The position numbers and the translations under genes are program-made. Below are positions 16,054 through 26,344 of a DNA stretch of 41,018 bases, one piece after another; positions within the stretch are counted from its first letter, which is position 1, and each line of letters starts with the position of its first letter. The notes under the pieces are model-generated. The model ran no database searches. It was not told the DNA's origin and saw only the letters and a list, made by a program, of their open reading frames with translations. Origin of the DNA: Thermococcus sp. (lineage in GTDB: Archaea > Methanobacteriota_B > Thermococci > Thermococcales > Thermococcaceae); NCBI GenBank assembly GCA_015520705.1, contig WAPO01000102.1, positions 1-41,018 of the forward strand, given 5' to 3'.

Positions 16054-16554
16054 TCAGTAAATTGAAATCCTTTTGACCCCCTCAAGCTTTGAGAGCTCAT
16101 TTATAAGCTCCCCCGGAATTGGCCTCTCAGTTATTATCGTCAGCGTGGCCTCGGGGTAAAGCTCCGGATCCTCCGCCACAACCTGCACTATGTTTATCCC
16201 CCTGTCTGCTATTTTTGTGGCAATTTTAGCCAGAATCCCTATAGCTCTGGGCTCCGGCTCAATCTCGATGACGCCATATCCCACATGCCTTCCAACGAAC
16301 TTCATGTGCACTGTGGGTTCAAGGTTGCTGTATATCTCCTTCAATTCGGGCACCTTGAGTATCATCGCAACAGTCTCCTTGACAACCCTCCTGTCAACAT
16401 CGAGGGCTTTGGCTATCTTTGTGTAGGGAACTTCTATATTGCCCGCTTTGATCTTCATATCATCCGAAACCCTGAGGCCATACTTGAGCAGTGTTTTCGC
16501 TATCTGCTTCCTTACAGGATATTCATCAAAGTAATGCTCAATTTCCCCCCACAT
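16054..16554 (-). CDS. ACT-domain regulator of amino acid metabolism (COG2150-like)
   Basis: A 166-residue protein with a helical, HTH-like N-terminal half (KQIAKTLLKYGLRVS, then VPYTKIAKALDVDRRVVKETV) and a C-terminal ACT domain from about residue 90 (GVIEIEPEPRAIGILAKIATKIADRGINIVQVVAEDPE, then EATLTIITERPIPGELI). ACT domains bind amino acids, so a ligand-responsive DNA-binding regulator is likely. ATG 16554 follows GGGTGATACT. Upstream is the inverted repeat TAGTC (16575-16579) / GACTA (16588-16592), a possible autoregulatory site. Diverges from the radical SAM gene. Confidence 0.85.
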   Translation of the reverse strand: MWGEIEHYFDEYPVRKQIAKTLLKYGLRVSDDMKIKAGNIEVPYTKIAKALDVDRRVVKETVAMILKVPELKEIYSNLEPTVHMKFVGRHVGYGVIEIEPEPRAIGILAKIATKIADRGINIVQVVAEDPELYPEATLTIITERPIPGELINELSKLEGVKRISIY

Positions 16555-16708
16555 AGTATCACCCGGTACCATATTAGTCCAGCATTAGACTATTGCATTC
16601 ACCAATATTAAAATGTTTCCATGTAACCATGAAGCCAAAAGGTTATGCATGAGTTTTATTTTATAAATTTTGCCGAAGTCTTTTAAAAGCCCATGCGAAG
16701 CAACGACC

Positions 16709-17968
16709 ATGGCTGAAGTGATTCTCCCCCACACAGAGTTTCATGACTTGGGTGAAAGCATCAGACTCGTATGGCGCAGAACACTCTATGCAGATTTTGA
16801 GAAAAAAGAGCTGATAAGGGCAGTGAAGCGGAAGTATCACGTATCACCAGAGATAACCGCCAGAGACGGCAGGTTGATCATTAACACGGACTTCAGGGAT
16901 GTGGAAAAATATCTGGCAATTTTCATCCAGAACAACCTCGGCACCCTCTTGAGGAACCTCCACACCAAAAGGAAGGTCATTTACATCCACGGGGGAATGG
17001 ATATCCCGCTCCTCGGCTACAATGCGTTCGGCCTCATTGACAGGGGGACAAACCTCATCCAGATAAGAGGCACCAGCGGCTGCAATTTGAGTTGCATCTT
17101 CTGCTCCGTGGATGAGGGCCCCTACTCCAGAACGAGGATGCTCGATTTTGTCGTTGATGTGGATTATCTGATGAAGTGGTTTGACGAAGTTGCTCAAATC
17201 AAGGGGAAAGGGCTGGAGGCGCATCTCGACGGACAGGGGGAGCCCCTTCTGTATCCATTCATCGTGGAGCTTGTTCAGGCTCTGAGGGATCACCCCAACG
17301 TCTCGGTCATCTCCATGCAGAGCAACGGTGTTCTTCTGGACGATGAGCTTGTTGAAGAGCTCGCAGAGGCCGGCCTCGACAGGGTAAATCTCTCACTACA
17401 TTCCCTCGATCCGGAGAAGGCGAAAATGCTGATGGGCATGAAGAGCTACGACCTTCAGCATGTCCTTGATATGGCGGAGGCCCTTGTAAATGCGGGAATT
17501 GATGTCCTCCTCGCTCCGGTTATAATTTTCGGGGTCAACGACGATGAGGCTGAAGCCTTCATAGAGTTTGCACGGAGGATAGGGGCCGGGAGGAGATGGC
17601 CTGCCCTCGGCTTTCAGAACTACATCCCCTACAAGTTCGGAAGGAAGCCGACAACAGCAAAGCTCGTGCCCTTCAAGGATTTCTACGCATGGCTTCGCTC
17701 GCTGGAGGTGAAAACAGGAATGAAGCCCCTCGTCCTGAAGCCGAGGCACTTTGGTATGGAGAGAAGAGAGTTCCTCCCGCTCGCCTTCCGTCCGGGAGAG
17801 ATTGTCAAGGCCGAGATAGTGCTCCCGGGAAGGATAAAGGGCGAGATGCTGGCAAAGGCAAGAAACCGGCTTATAGAGGTCATAAACACCAATGCACGGG
17901 TCGGGGATAAAATCAGGGTGAAAATAGTCAGGACCAGGCATGGGATTTACATCGGAACGGAGGTTTGA
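16709..17968 (+). CDS. Radical SAM protein, COG2100 type
   Basis: A 419-residue radical SAM enzyme. The N-terminal ~115 residues are a separate domain. The cluster motif is GCNLSCIFC (Cys125, Cys129, Cys132), followed by HLDGQGEPLLYPF in the SAM-binding position and VSVISMQSNGVLL. The last ~60 residues (IVKAEIVLPGRIKGEMLAKARN...GDKIRVKIVRTRHGIYIG) look like a TRAM-type RNA-binding beta-barrel, which suggests an RNA substrate. ATG 16709 lies about 45 bases after a TATA-like TTTTATAAATTTT; a TTG at 16670 falls before the probable transcript start. Substrate unknown. Confidence 0.85.
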   Translation: MAEVILPHTEFHDLGESIRLVWRRTLYADFEKKELIRAVKRKYHVSPEITARDGRLIINTDFRDVEKYLAIFIQNNLGTLLRNLHTKRKVIYIHGGMDIPLLGYNAFGLIDRGTNLIQIRGTSGCNLSCIFCSVDEGPYSRTRMLDFVVDVDYLMKWFDEVAQIKGKGLEAHLDGQGEPLLYPFIVELVQALRDHPNVSVISMQSNGVLLDDELVEELAEAGLDRVNLSLHSLDPEKAKMLMGMKSYDLQHVLDMAEALVNAGIDVLLAPVIIFGVNDDEAEAFIEFARRIGAGRRWPALGFQNYIPYKFGRKPTTAKLVPFKDFYAWLRSLEVKTGMKPLVLKPRHFGMERREFLPLAFRPGEIVKAEIVLPGRIKGEMLAKARNRLIEVINTNARVGDKIRVKIVRTRHGIYIGTEV

Positions 17969-18016
17969 GCCGATACTCTTTTAAAGTAATTTTCGAATTT
18001 ATTACCGGTGGGATAA

Positions 18017-18694
18017 ATGAAACGTGCCATATTAATTCTTGGTGTTGTGGTTTTGTTTATCATTTCTGTCATAGGAATCGCAGTGGCCAGCGAGTCATAT
18101 GTTCTTTCAGATGTCTCTGGGGCATCTCAACGCAACGGAATTACAATCGTTGACAGGGACTACGGCTGGAAGAGCGCTCCGGAAAATCCGAAGGCAGTCT
18201 ACATAGCTGTGTGGGCGCCAGATCCATACAGGGGTTACATTGAGAGGGCTCTTATTGGAGTGGTGAAGGCCAATGGCCTCACCCCCGTAGCTGTGGAGAA
18301 TATTCCTAGATACGACCTCAGGGGGCGGGTGGTTCTTTTCTATTCCCCACTCATAGGAAAAGAAGACTACATGCTTACCGAGGAGCGCTCTATCTCTGGA
18401 ATACTCTACTACTCCTACGCGGGCGACGCTAAATCCGCGGTTGAGACCATCAACAACGGTCTAACTTTCTCGGAGACTGAAATATCCAGGTCTGCAGATA
18501 AATTCTGTGGAGCCAGCACGGAAAGGCTAACCAAGATGAAAATAGCCAACCAGAGCTGTGCCACCGCCTACTGGTTCGATCTCAAGGCCAAGGTCGGGAA
18601 GCTCAGCAACGACAACCCCTATGAGATGATTGCCAACGAGATAGCCTCACAGCTCGACCAGTTCCTCAAGAGCGATGAGTCAGATAAACCTTGA
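18017..18694 (+). CDS. Secreted or membrane-anchored protein, function unknown
   Basis: 225 residues beginning with a clear signal peptide or anchor (MKRAILILGVVVLFIISVIGIAVASES; cleavage plausible after AVA or SES). The rest is soluble, with two cysteines about 17 residues apart (FCGAST and QSCATAYW) that could form a disulfide outside the cell. I recognise no family. It has its own TATA-like CTTTTAAAGT just after the stop of the radical SAM gene, and GGTGGG before the ATG. Its end overlaps the convergent wecB by 15 bases. Confidence 0.75.
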   Translation: MKRAILILGVVVLFIISVIGIAVASESYVLSDVSGASQRNGITIVDRDYGWKSAPENPKAVYIAVWAPDPYRGYIERALIGVVKANGLTPVAVENIPRYDLRGRVVLFYSPLIGKEDYMLTEERSISGILYYSYAGDAKSAVETINNGLTFSETEISRSADKFCGASTERLTKMKIANQSCATAYWFDLKAKVGKLSNDNPYEMIANEIASQLDQFLKSDESDKP

Positions 18695-19813
18695 GCTCCT
18701 CACTTTCAGTTCTCCCTTCTTCCAGAGTTCGAGAAGGATTTCAGCTATCCTTTTCCCTGCTTTCCCGTCCCCGAAGGGATTGGGAGCACCTGCCATTTTC
18801 CTGTAAAATTCTTCATCATTGAGCAGTCTCTCAACGTAATGCAGAGCCCTCTCCTTTTCAAGACCCACCAGAACGTTTCCCCCCGCCTCTATCGTCTCCG
18901 GTCTCTCTGTGTTGTAGCGGAGCGTCAGACAGGGCACGTTAAGGATTATGCTCTCCTCTTGTATCCCTCCAGAGTCCGTCATGATGAGCTTTGCGTTCCT
19001 CTCAAGCTTCAGGAAGTCCAGATAACCGAGGGGCTTCATCACGGTGAGGTTCTCGATTGATTTGACTCTCTCCCAGAGTCCAAACTCCTCAAGCCTTCTC
19101 CTCGTTCTCGGATGCATCGGATAAACGGCCGTGATCGGAAGGTCTTCAAGTATCTCCACGAGCCTCTCAAGGTTCTCCTTCCTGTCAGTGTTCTCCGCCC
19201 TGTGGGCGGTTATCAAAACATACCCCTTGGGTCTGAGCCCCAGTCTGTCAAGCACATCGCTTTTCCTTTCGGCAACTTCGGCGTTCTGAAGAACTGCATC
19301 AACGATTGTGTTGCCCACAACGTAGACTCCCGAGGTTATCCCCTCCCTCTCAAGGTTCCTCCTCGCTTCCTCAGTTGGAGCAAAGAGAATCTCACTCGCG
19401 TGATCCGCCAGAATCCGGTTTATTTCCTCTGGCATGGTTCTGTCAAAGCTTCTCAGTCCGGCCTCAACATGTGCAACGGGTATCTTCAGCTTCACGCTTG
19501 CAAGTGCCCCGGCGAGAACAGTGTTTGTATCCCCCTGAACAAGGGTAACATCGGGTTTTTCCTCCATCAGAACCTTTTCTATTTTTATCATCGCCGTTCC
19601 TGTCTGCTCTGCCTGCGTCCCGGAGCCGACTTCGAGATGGTAATCTATGCCGTCGAGCTCAAGTTCCTCAAGAAAGACCCTGCTCATCTCATAGTCGTAG
19701 TGCTGGCCCGTATGGACTAAGAGCGGCTTAACGTCGAGCTCCTCGAAAGCCCTGATTACGGGGGCGAGCTTTATGATTTCAGGCCTCGTCCCAAAGACAA
19801 AAGCGGGCTTCAA
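18680..19813 (-). CDS. wecB: UDP-N-acetylglucosamine 2-epimerase (non-hydrolysing)
   Basis: Interconverts UDP-GlcNAc and UDP-ManNAc, first step to UDP-ManNAc acid (ManNAcA), a sugar used in surface glycans and archaeal N-glycans. 377 residues of GT-B fold: FGTRPEIIKLAPVI at the N terminus, HTGQHYDYEMS, AGLRSFDRTMPEEINR, the catalytic-region AHRAENTDRKENL, and TDSGGIQEES for UDP binding. The start is a TTG overlapping the wecC stop (TTGA, 19810-19813) with GGAGGGGGGAG before it, so it is translated with wecC. Confidence 0.95.
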   Translation of the reverse strand: MKPAFVFGTRPEIIKLAPVIRAFEELDVKPLLVHTGQHYDYEMSRVFLEELELDGIDYHLEVGSGTQAEQTGTAMIKIEKVLMEEKPDVTLVQGDTNTVLAGALASVKLKIPVAHVEAGLRSFDRTMPEEINRILADHASEILFAPTEEARRNLEREGITSGVYVVGNTIVDAVLQNAEVAERKSDVLDRLGLRPKGYVLITAHRAENTDRKENLERLVEILEDLPITAVYPMHPRTRRRLEEFGLWERVKSIENLTVMKPLGYLDFLKLERNAKLIMTDSGGIQEESIILNVPCLTLRYNTERPETIEAGGNVLVGLEKERALHYVERLLNDEEFYRKMAGAPNPFGDGKAGKRIAEILLELWKKGELKVRSSRFI

Positions 19814-21096
19814 TACTCCCCCCTCCCTATGCCCCTGAACACGAAGCCCTTGGGCGGTTCATCAATGAGGTGCCTTCCATCAACGAGAACCTTGTTCCTC
19901 ATGAGCTTCCCAAGCTCCTCCCAGCTGAGTCCCCTGAACTCCGTGTGATCAGTCGCTATAACAGCCGCATCGGCGTCCTTCAGGGCCTCCTCAAGGCTTC
20001 TGTGGCTCCCTTCCACGTAGGGGTCGTAGGAGCGCACCTCGGCAACATCGTCCCTAATCGCCTCAATGAATGCATAGGCAGGGGAGTTCCGAGTATCATC
20101 CGAATTCCCCTTGTATGCAAGTCCAAGAACCACGATGACAGCTTCCTCAGGCGGGAGGTTTATTGCCTTCAGCGCATCAAAAAGCAGGTCTTTGGCCATC
20201 AGGGGCATGTCTTCGTTGATCTCTCTGGCCTTCTGAATGAGTCCAAAGTCCTCCCTTGCTGAGCTCAACAGCAGATAGGGGTCCTTAGGCAAGCAGTGGC
20301 CGCCGACCCCGATTCCGGGCGTGTGGATTCTGACCCTCGGATGGGTGTTTGCAAGCTCAATTGCCCTGAAGACGTCAATCCCATACTGATGGGCCAGAAA
20401 GGCGAATTCGTTTGCAAGGGCGATGTTCACATCCCTGAAGGTGTTCTCCATCAGCTTCACCATTTCACTCGTTGTTGAGTTGGTTCTGAAAATCTGTCCT
20501 TTGACAAATGAGCGGTAGAGAACCTCGGCAAGTTCTGCGCTTTCCTCTGTGATTCCCCCTAAAATCCTCGAGTTGTAAACAAGCTCCTTGAATATCCTCC
20601 CCGGCATGACCCTTTCAGGGGCGTGGACCATGTAGAAATCCCTTCCGGCTTTGAAACCCCTGAGTTTTTCAATCAGCTCGGCCATCCTACTGGTTGTCAT
20701 TGGGGGGACAGTGCTCTCTATGATCACGAGGGAGCCCTTTTTCATAGCTCCTGCGACAGTTCTGACGGCATCTTCAAGATACTCCAGATTGGGGGTCTTG
20801 TCCTGTCTAAGGGGGGTCTGAACGCAGATTATGTAGATGTCCTTATCCTTGATGTCTCCGGGATTGGATGTGGCCCTCAGCTTTCCACTTTCCACAGCAT
20901 TCTTCAGGAGATAATCAATTTCAGGCTCAACAATATGAGAGTTCCCTCTGTTTATTTTTGCAACGACATCCTTCCTTATTTCATAACCCACTACATTAAA
21001 ACCTGCATCGGCAAACATTATGGCCGTGGGAAGTCCTATATACCCCAGTCCGATTACAGCAATCTCTGCTTCCCTCTTTTCTATCCTTTCCCTCAT
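19810..21096 (-). CDS. wecC: UDP-N-acetyl-D-mannosamine dehydrogenase
   Basis: Oxidises UDP-ManNAc to UDP-ManNAcA with NAD+, the step after WecB. 428 residues: N-terminal NAD fold with VIGLGYIGLPTAIMFADAGFNVVGYE, a middle domain with the catalytic cysteine in GVGGHCLPKDPYLL, and the C-terminal UDP-binding domain VVLGLAYKGNSDDTRNSPA. UDP-glucose dehydrogenase-family members share these motifs; pairing with wecB favours the ManNAc enzyme. ATG 21096 follows AGGTGAGGCAC; an upstream GTG at 21105 overlaps that site and is rejected. Confidence 0.94.
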   Translation of the reverse strand: MRERIEKREAEIAVIGLGYIGLPTAIMFADAGFNVVGYEIRKDVVAKINRGNSHIVEPEIDYLLKNAVESGKLRATSNPGDIKDKDIYIICVQTPLRQDKTPNLEYLEDAVRTVAGAMKKGSLVIIESTVPPMTTSRMAELIEKLRGFKAGRDFYMVHAPERVMPGRIFKELVYNSRILGGITEESAELAEVLYRSFVKGQIFRTNSTTSEMVKLMENTFRDVNIALANEFAFLAHQYGIDVFRAIELANTHPRVRIHTPGIGVGGHCLPKDPYLLLSSAREDFGLIQKAREINEDMPLMAKDLLFDALKAINLPPEEAVIVVLGLAYKGNSDDTRNSPAYAFIEAIRDDVAEVRSYDPYVEGSHRSLEEALKDADAAVIATDHTEFRGLSWEELGKLMRNKVLVDGRHLIDEPPKGFVFRGIGRGEY

Positions 21097-21122
21097 GTGC
21101 CTCACCTAACAAGTAGAGCGTA

Positions 21123-21152
21123 AAACCCAAATTTAAGGGTTTCCGGGAAACC
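21123..21152 (-). promoter_or_regulatory. wecCB promoter with two adjacent palindromes
   Basis: AAACCC (21123-21128) and GGGTTT (21137-21142) flank AAATTTAA, which is TATA-like. Overlapping it is GGTTTCC-G-GGAAACC (21138-21152), a perfect palindrome with 7-base arms. Two interlocking symmetric sites over a TATA element suggest an operator for the sugar-nucleotide genes. The symmetry is read directly from sequence; the regulatory role is inferred. Confidence 0.5.
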
Positions 21153-21391
21153 ATTTCAGAACGCAGATTGTAACATTTTCCAGCTGTTTTTTCTAACACC
21201 TTGGGAGTGCGGGCTGAAAAGGTGCAGGCCAGCATAAAAAGCACTATAAACAGGTAAATCATCAATTGAAAGCATTATAAACGTTTGAACATTAAATGCA
21301 ATAGAGGTAAAAGGTGAAAAATAAAGCTCCACAATCGTTTTAAGGAAAGCCTTTTATTGCTCAAAAGTGTTCAGTATACCGGTGTGTAAGA
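21153..21391 (+). promoter_or_regulatory. Intergenic region upstream of the DUF354 gene
   Basis: No gene was found. It holds a near-repeat, AAGCACTATAAAC (21239-21251) and AAGCATTATAAAC (21270-21282), both TATA-like and 31 bases apart, so the DUF354 transcript may have a leader of 80 bases or more. CACCTT (21197-21202) and AAGGTG (21219-21224) form a 6-base inverted repeat around a GC-rich loop, of unknown meaning. GGTGTGTAAGA before ATG 21392 is the ribosome site. Confidence 0.35.
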
Positions 21392-22519
21392 ATGAAGATA
21401 TGGATAGATATTACGAATTCACCCCATGCTCACTTCTTCAAGGGTCTAATCAGGGAGCTTGAAAAGGGAGGTCATGAAGTTTTAATCACAGCGAGAGAGT
21501 TTGACGGTCTCACAGAGATAATGGACATGTTAGGAATGGATTATTACACAATCGGCAGACATGGAGGTGCCACACTGGAAGGCAAGCTCTTAGCCAGCAC
21601 TGAGAGACAGCATAAGCTCGCCCGGCTGATAATTGAGGAAAAACCTGATCTTGCGGTGTATAAACACTCCGCTGAAGCTCCGAGAGTGGCGTTTGGCCTT
21701 CAGATACCTTCGATAGGCTTTGTTGATAATGAAACCGCAACCGGGCAGAACAAGCTCATCCTGCCATATACCAGTCTCCTCATATACCCAAAGGCCATTG
21801 ATGCCTATGAACTCCTCAGAAGCGGGGCTGACGTAAACGGCATGAGGCCAATCAACGGATTCGCGGAGCTGGCACATCTCTACGGATTCATCCCGGATAG
21901 AAGAGTCCTGAGGGAGCTGGGACTCAAAAAACACGGCTACATCGTCATGAGAACCGAGCCTATCAAAGCCAACTACTTCAACGCAGACTCGGAAAAAAGC
22001 GTTCTGGAGGACATAATTCCCCTCCTGCCTGATATTCCTATAATCCTCTTCCCGAGGACGGAAGGACAGAGAAAGAGGTTCGAGCACTTTGACAATGTGA
22101 TCATGCCTGAGCATGCCGTGGACAGCTTAAGCCTCCTTTACTACGCAAAGCTCATGATAGGTGCGGGGGGAACCATGAACAGAGAAGCTATAGCCCTCGG
22201 AACGCCGACAATCTCCACATATCCCGGAAAGCTTCTGGCGGTTACGAAGTGGCTCGTTGAAATTGGGGTGGAGTTCCATTCAAACGACCCCAGGGAGGTT
22301 GCTGAACACGCCTTTGAGCTGATGGAGAGAAACGGCCTCTACAGAAACCACATCCGGACGGTGATTTCGGGCATGGAGAACCCCGTCGATGTCATGCTGA
22401 AGGAAATAGAAACCTACGACGAAATAGGAGCCTTTGAAGTCGAGAAATCAACCAATGCCGGCAATCTCTGGAGTTATGTAGGCCTCAATGATGGCGGCGA
22501 TAAGAAGAAGAAGCACTGA
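21392..22519 (+). CDS. DUF354 (COG1817) glycosyltransferase-like protein
   Basis: A 375-residue GT-B-fold protein of the DUF354 family, related to WecB-type epimerases and UDP-sugar transferases. Signatures are MKIWIDITNSPHAHFFKGLIRELEKGGHEVLITAREFDG at the start, YKHSAEAPRVAFGLQIPSIGFVDNETA in the middle and IGAGGTMNREAIALGTPTISTYPGKLLAVTKWL near the end, where the UDP-sugar site should lie. No membrane segments. Its position divergent from wecCB suggests a role in making the same surface glycan. The last 24 codons run antisense to the end of the SpoIIM-like gene, an unusually long convergent overlap. Confidence 0.88.
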   Translation: MKIWIDITNSPHAHFFKGLIRELEKGGHEVLITAREFDGLTEIMDMLGMDYYTIGRHGGATLEGKLLASTERQHKLARLIIEEKPDLAVYKHSAEAPRVAFGLQIPSIGFVDNETATGQNKLILPYTSLLIYPKAIDAYELLRSGADVNGMRPINGFAELAHLYGFIPDRRVLRELGLKKHGYIVMRTEPIKANYFNADSEKSVLEDIIPLLPDIPIILFPRTEGQRKRFEHFDNVIMPEHAVDSLSLLYYAKLMIGAGGTMNREAIALGTPTISTYPGKLLAVTKWLVEIGVEFHSNDPREVAEHAFELMERNGLYRNHIRTVISGMENPVDVMLKEIETYDEIGAFEVEKSTNAGNLWSYVGLNDGGDKKKKH

Positions 22520-23005
22520 GAGAGCAAAGAACCTGAGAGCCGTTGAGGCTCCTTTTTTGAATCTTTCTCCGGTTCCCCCTTCTCCTGCTGTTATCTCCTT
22601 ATACCAGAGAATCCCTCCAACACCTGCCGTTATAATAGCAGGGATTTCAACGATACCGTGGGGGAGGAGGGCAAGCAGAATTCTCTCTGCAGGAGCCTTC
22701 CCCGTGAAGTATGCAACTCCCGCCACAACACCGACTATAAATCCATTGAATGAAATGAAGAAGATCGGGCCGATGCCGAAGAATATACCTGAAATTGTTA
22801 TCAGGAGGGCCACCGTGACGTTGTTCAGAAAAATCCTCTGGAAGTTTCTGAAGGGCTCCGGGGAGGGAATGCCGAACTCTGAGGCAATTCTATGGACAAT
22901 TCTCATCGCACCTTCCGGGGCTGCAAATGAGAGGAGGAGTCCTATAAATATCGAGAGGAGGAAAACAACTCCAAGTACGGCAAAAATCCGCTTTGGAGAG
23001 GGCAT
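22448..23005 (-). CDS. SpoIIM/DUF95-like membrane protein
   Basis: 185 residues with about five hydrophobic segments, of the stage II sporulation protein M-like family. FRNFQRIFLNNVTVALLITISGIFFGIGPIFFISFNGFIVGVVAG and LLPHGIVEIPAIITAGVGG are the characteristic parts (N-N-x-x-V and PHGxxE). In Bacillus SpoIIM works in engulfment; the archaeal function is unknown. ATG 23005 lies four bases after the upstream stop and follows GGGTGATGGG; ATG 23032 lies inside the previous gene without a ribosome site. Probably co-transcribed with the lipoate-ligase domain gene. Confidence 0.88.
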   Translation of the reverse strand: MPSPKRIFAVLGVVFLLSIFIGLLLSFAAPEGAMRIVHRIASEFGIPSPEPFRNFQRIFLNNVTVALLITISGIFFGIGPIFFISFNGFIVGVVAGVAYFTGKAPAERILLALLPHGIVEIPAIITAGVGGILWYKEITAGEGGTGERFKKGASTALRFFALSVLLLLIAAIIEAYITPEIAGIG

Positions 23006-23009
23006 CCCA

Positions 23010-23300
23010 TCACCCTTCTTCGCGGAGGGCATTTTTTAGGGCTATCTTAAAGTCCTCTACGTTGACGTAGGGCATCTCAACATCCATGCGAAGGGCAAAG
23101 AAGTCCTCTACCAGATGCTCAAGCTCTTCAAGAGTGTGGTTCTTCAGGCTGTTTTCAAGCTCCTCAATTGTGCTCTCTGGGTGAATAAAGAAATCTCCCG
23201 TGATTTTTATGTCCCTTACAACCCCCTCCTCTTCATCAATCTCGACCCTTATAAGGCCCTTTTTAGCCTTGTGCTCACCCATGTGGTGCTTCATAACCAT
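23010..23300 (-). CDS. Lipoate-protein ligase C-terminal domain protein (stand-alone)
   Basis: A 96-residue protein equal to only the C-terminal accessory domain of lipoate-protein ligase A: GLIRVEIDEEEGVVRDIKITGDFFIHPESTIEELENSLKNHT is the diagnostic stretch. In archaea the ligase is often split, with the catalytic domain encoded elsewhere, and both parts are needed to activate lipoate. ATG 23300 follows AGGTGGGG; a GTG at 23306 is within that site. The catalytic partner gene is not in this window. Confidence 0.87.
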   Translation of the reverse strand: MVMKHHMGEHKAKKGLIRVEIDEEEGVVRDIKITGDFFIHPESTIEELENSLKNHTLEELEHLVEDFFALRMDVEMPYVNVEDFKIALKNALREEG

Positions 23301-23323
23301 CCCCACCTATGTTAAAGCGGAGA

Positions 23324-23334
23324 ACTTTTTAAAG
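23324..23334. promoter_or_regulatory. Near-symmetric TATA element between lplA-C and argS
   Basis: CTTTTTAAAGG lies in the 63-base gap between the two divergent ATGs, about 30 bases from each, and reads as a TATA box on both strands. Taken as TATA for either gene it would put transcript starts at or inside the ribosome sites, so the exact use is uncertain. Confidence 0.4.
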
Positions 23335-23339
23335 GTTAA

Positions 23340-25268
<1,929 letters not shown>

Positions 25269-25270
25269 AA

Positions 25271-26344
25271 TTATTTTCCTCCTATAACTTTCTCAACAAC
25301 AGGATCCACTATTGCATAGCTTCTATCTTCTTTTTTTATCCATCCCATTTTCTCAAGGTTTTTGAGGAGTGTGCTGAGCCTTGCGTTGGTTACTGGACCA
25401 CTCTTAGCTTCTAGGTACTCACGGATTGCACTCCACTTCCTCAATCCCATAGCTATGGCGTGAAGTATTAAGGCGTATCTTGGGCTCCTCTTTTCAAGTT
25501 CCGAAAGTTCCTCTTGGATCATGGAGTGGGCTTTCCTCATTGTCAGTTTAAGGGCATCATCAAAATTTCTTTTTTTCCAGTAATGAAAACCAAACTCCAC
25601 CAGCCACCCGGGAATTCCGTCAAGCTCTGAAACAGCTCTCTCTATCTCTTCTTTTTTAGGGGTTAGGCTCACTTCCTTGAAACCCGCTTGCAGGAACTCC
25701 GTAGAAAGCTTCTTAGAAAACGGTTTAATTTCAACTTCCTCGTATATTCTACCGTATAAAGGGCTCGAATAATCGTCCATTCCCAGAAAATCATGGAGAA
25801 GTCCCACCTCCGAACCTGTGAAAACAAAGCTCAGATTTGAAAGAGAGTCATAGGCATAAGCGATTGCCGCCAGAAGCTCCCTGCCTCCTTTGGAACCATA
25901 AAAACGTAGATACTGAGCCTCATCGAAGGCGATCACTATCCTTCTATTGAATCTATCCCCCAGCAGGTTCAGGGATTCCAGCACTTCTGTAAAATTGCTC
26001 TCCCTCGGTTTAATTCGAATCCCTCCGATATTCACGCTTTCAAGTGAAAATCCCCGGAGAAATCCCATCTTACCTCTCCCTACAATTATATTCCTGAGTT
26101 CATTTACAAGAACAGTCTGGCTGACGCTACCCCCTGAAGAGTAGAGTTTTCGTACATCGACATAAACCCCTATTCCCTCAAATTCATTGAGAGCCACTCT
26201 GAGAATGGAACTCTTCCCAATCCTTCTTATACCTATCAGCAGGGTCAGTGGATATTCCCTCATTCCCTCAAGAATGGCTTCTATTTCTTTATCCCTATCA
26301 AAGATTTCTTTCCTGTTTTCCTTGGGCCGCGGATCAAACAGCAT
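25271..26344 (-). CDS. Archaeal ATPase, COG1672 type, with C-terminal winged helix
   Basis: A 357-residue STAND/AAA-like ATPase of the lineage-expanded archaeal type. Walker A is GIRRIGKSS (Lys44, Ser45), Walker B RRIVIAFDEAQYL, and a sensor-type VFTGSEVGLL follows. FGFHYWKKRNFDDAL and the C-terminal AIREYLEAKSGPVTNARLSTLLKNLEKMGWIKKE form the winged-helix region usual in this family. Such ATPases are often variable genes of unknown role, sometimes with toxin-antitoxin or mobile-element links. The ATG at 26344 lies directly against a palindromic operator, which suggests autoregulation. Confidence 0.88.
   Translation of the reverse strand: MLFDPRPKENRKEIFDRDKEIEAILEGMREYPLTLLIGIRRIGKSSILRVALNEFEGIGVYVDVRKLYSSGGSVSQTVLVNELRNIIVGRGKMGFLRGFSLESVNIGGIRIKPRESNFTEVLESLNLLGDRFNRRIVIAFDEAQYLRFYGSKGGRELLAAIAYAYDSLSNLSFVFTGSEVGLLHDFLGMDDYSSPLYGRIYEEVEIKPFSKKLSTEFLQAGFKEVSLTPKKEEIERAVSELDGIPGWLVEFGFHYWKKRNFDDALKLTMRKAHSMIQEELSELEKRSPRYALILHAIAMGLRKWSAIREYLEAKSGPVTNARLSTLLKNLEKMGWIKKEDRSYAIVDPVVEKVIGGK

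Noticed and set aside
20996-21265. 89-codon minus-strand frame upstream of wecC
   Set aside because: It mostly overlaps the wecC promoter and start in another frame, with no family and no ribosome site.
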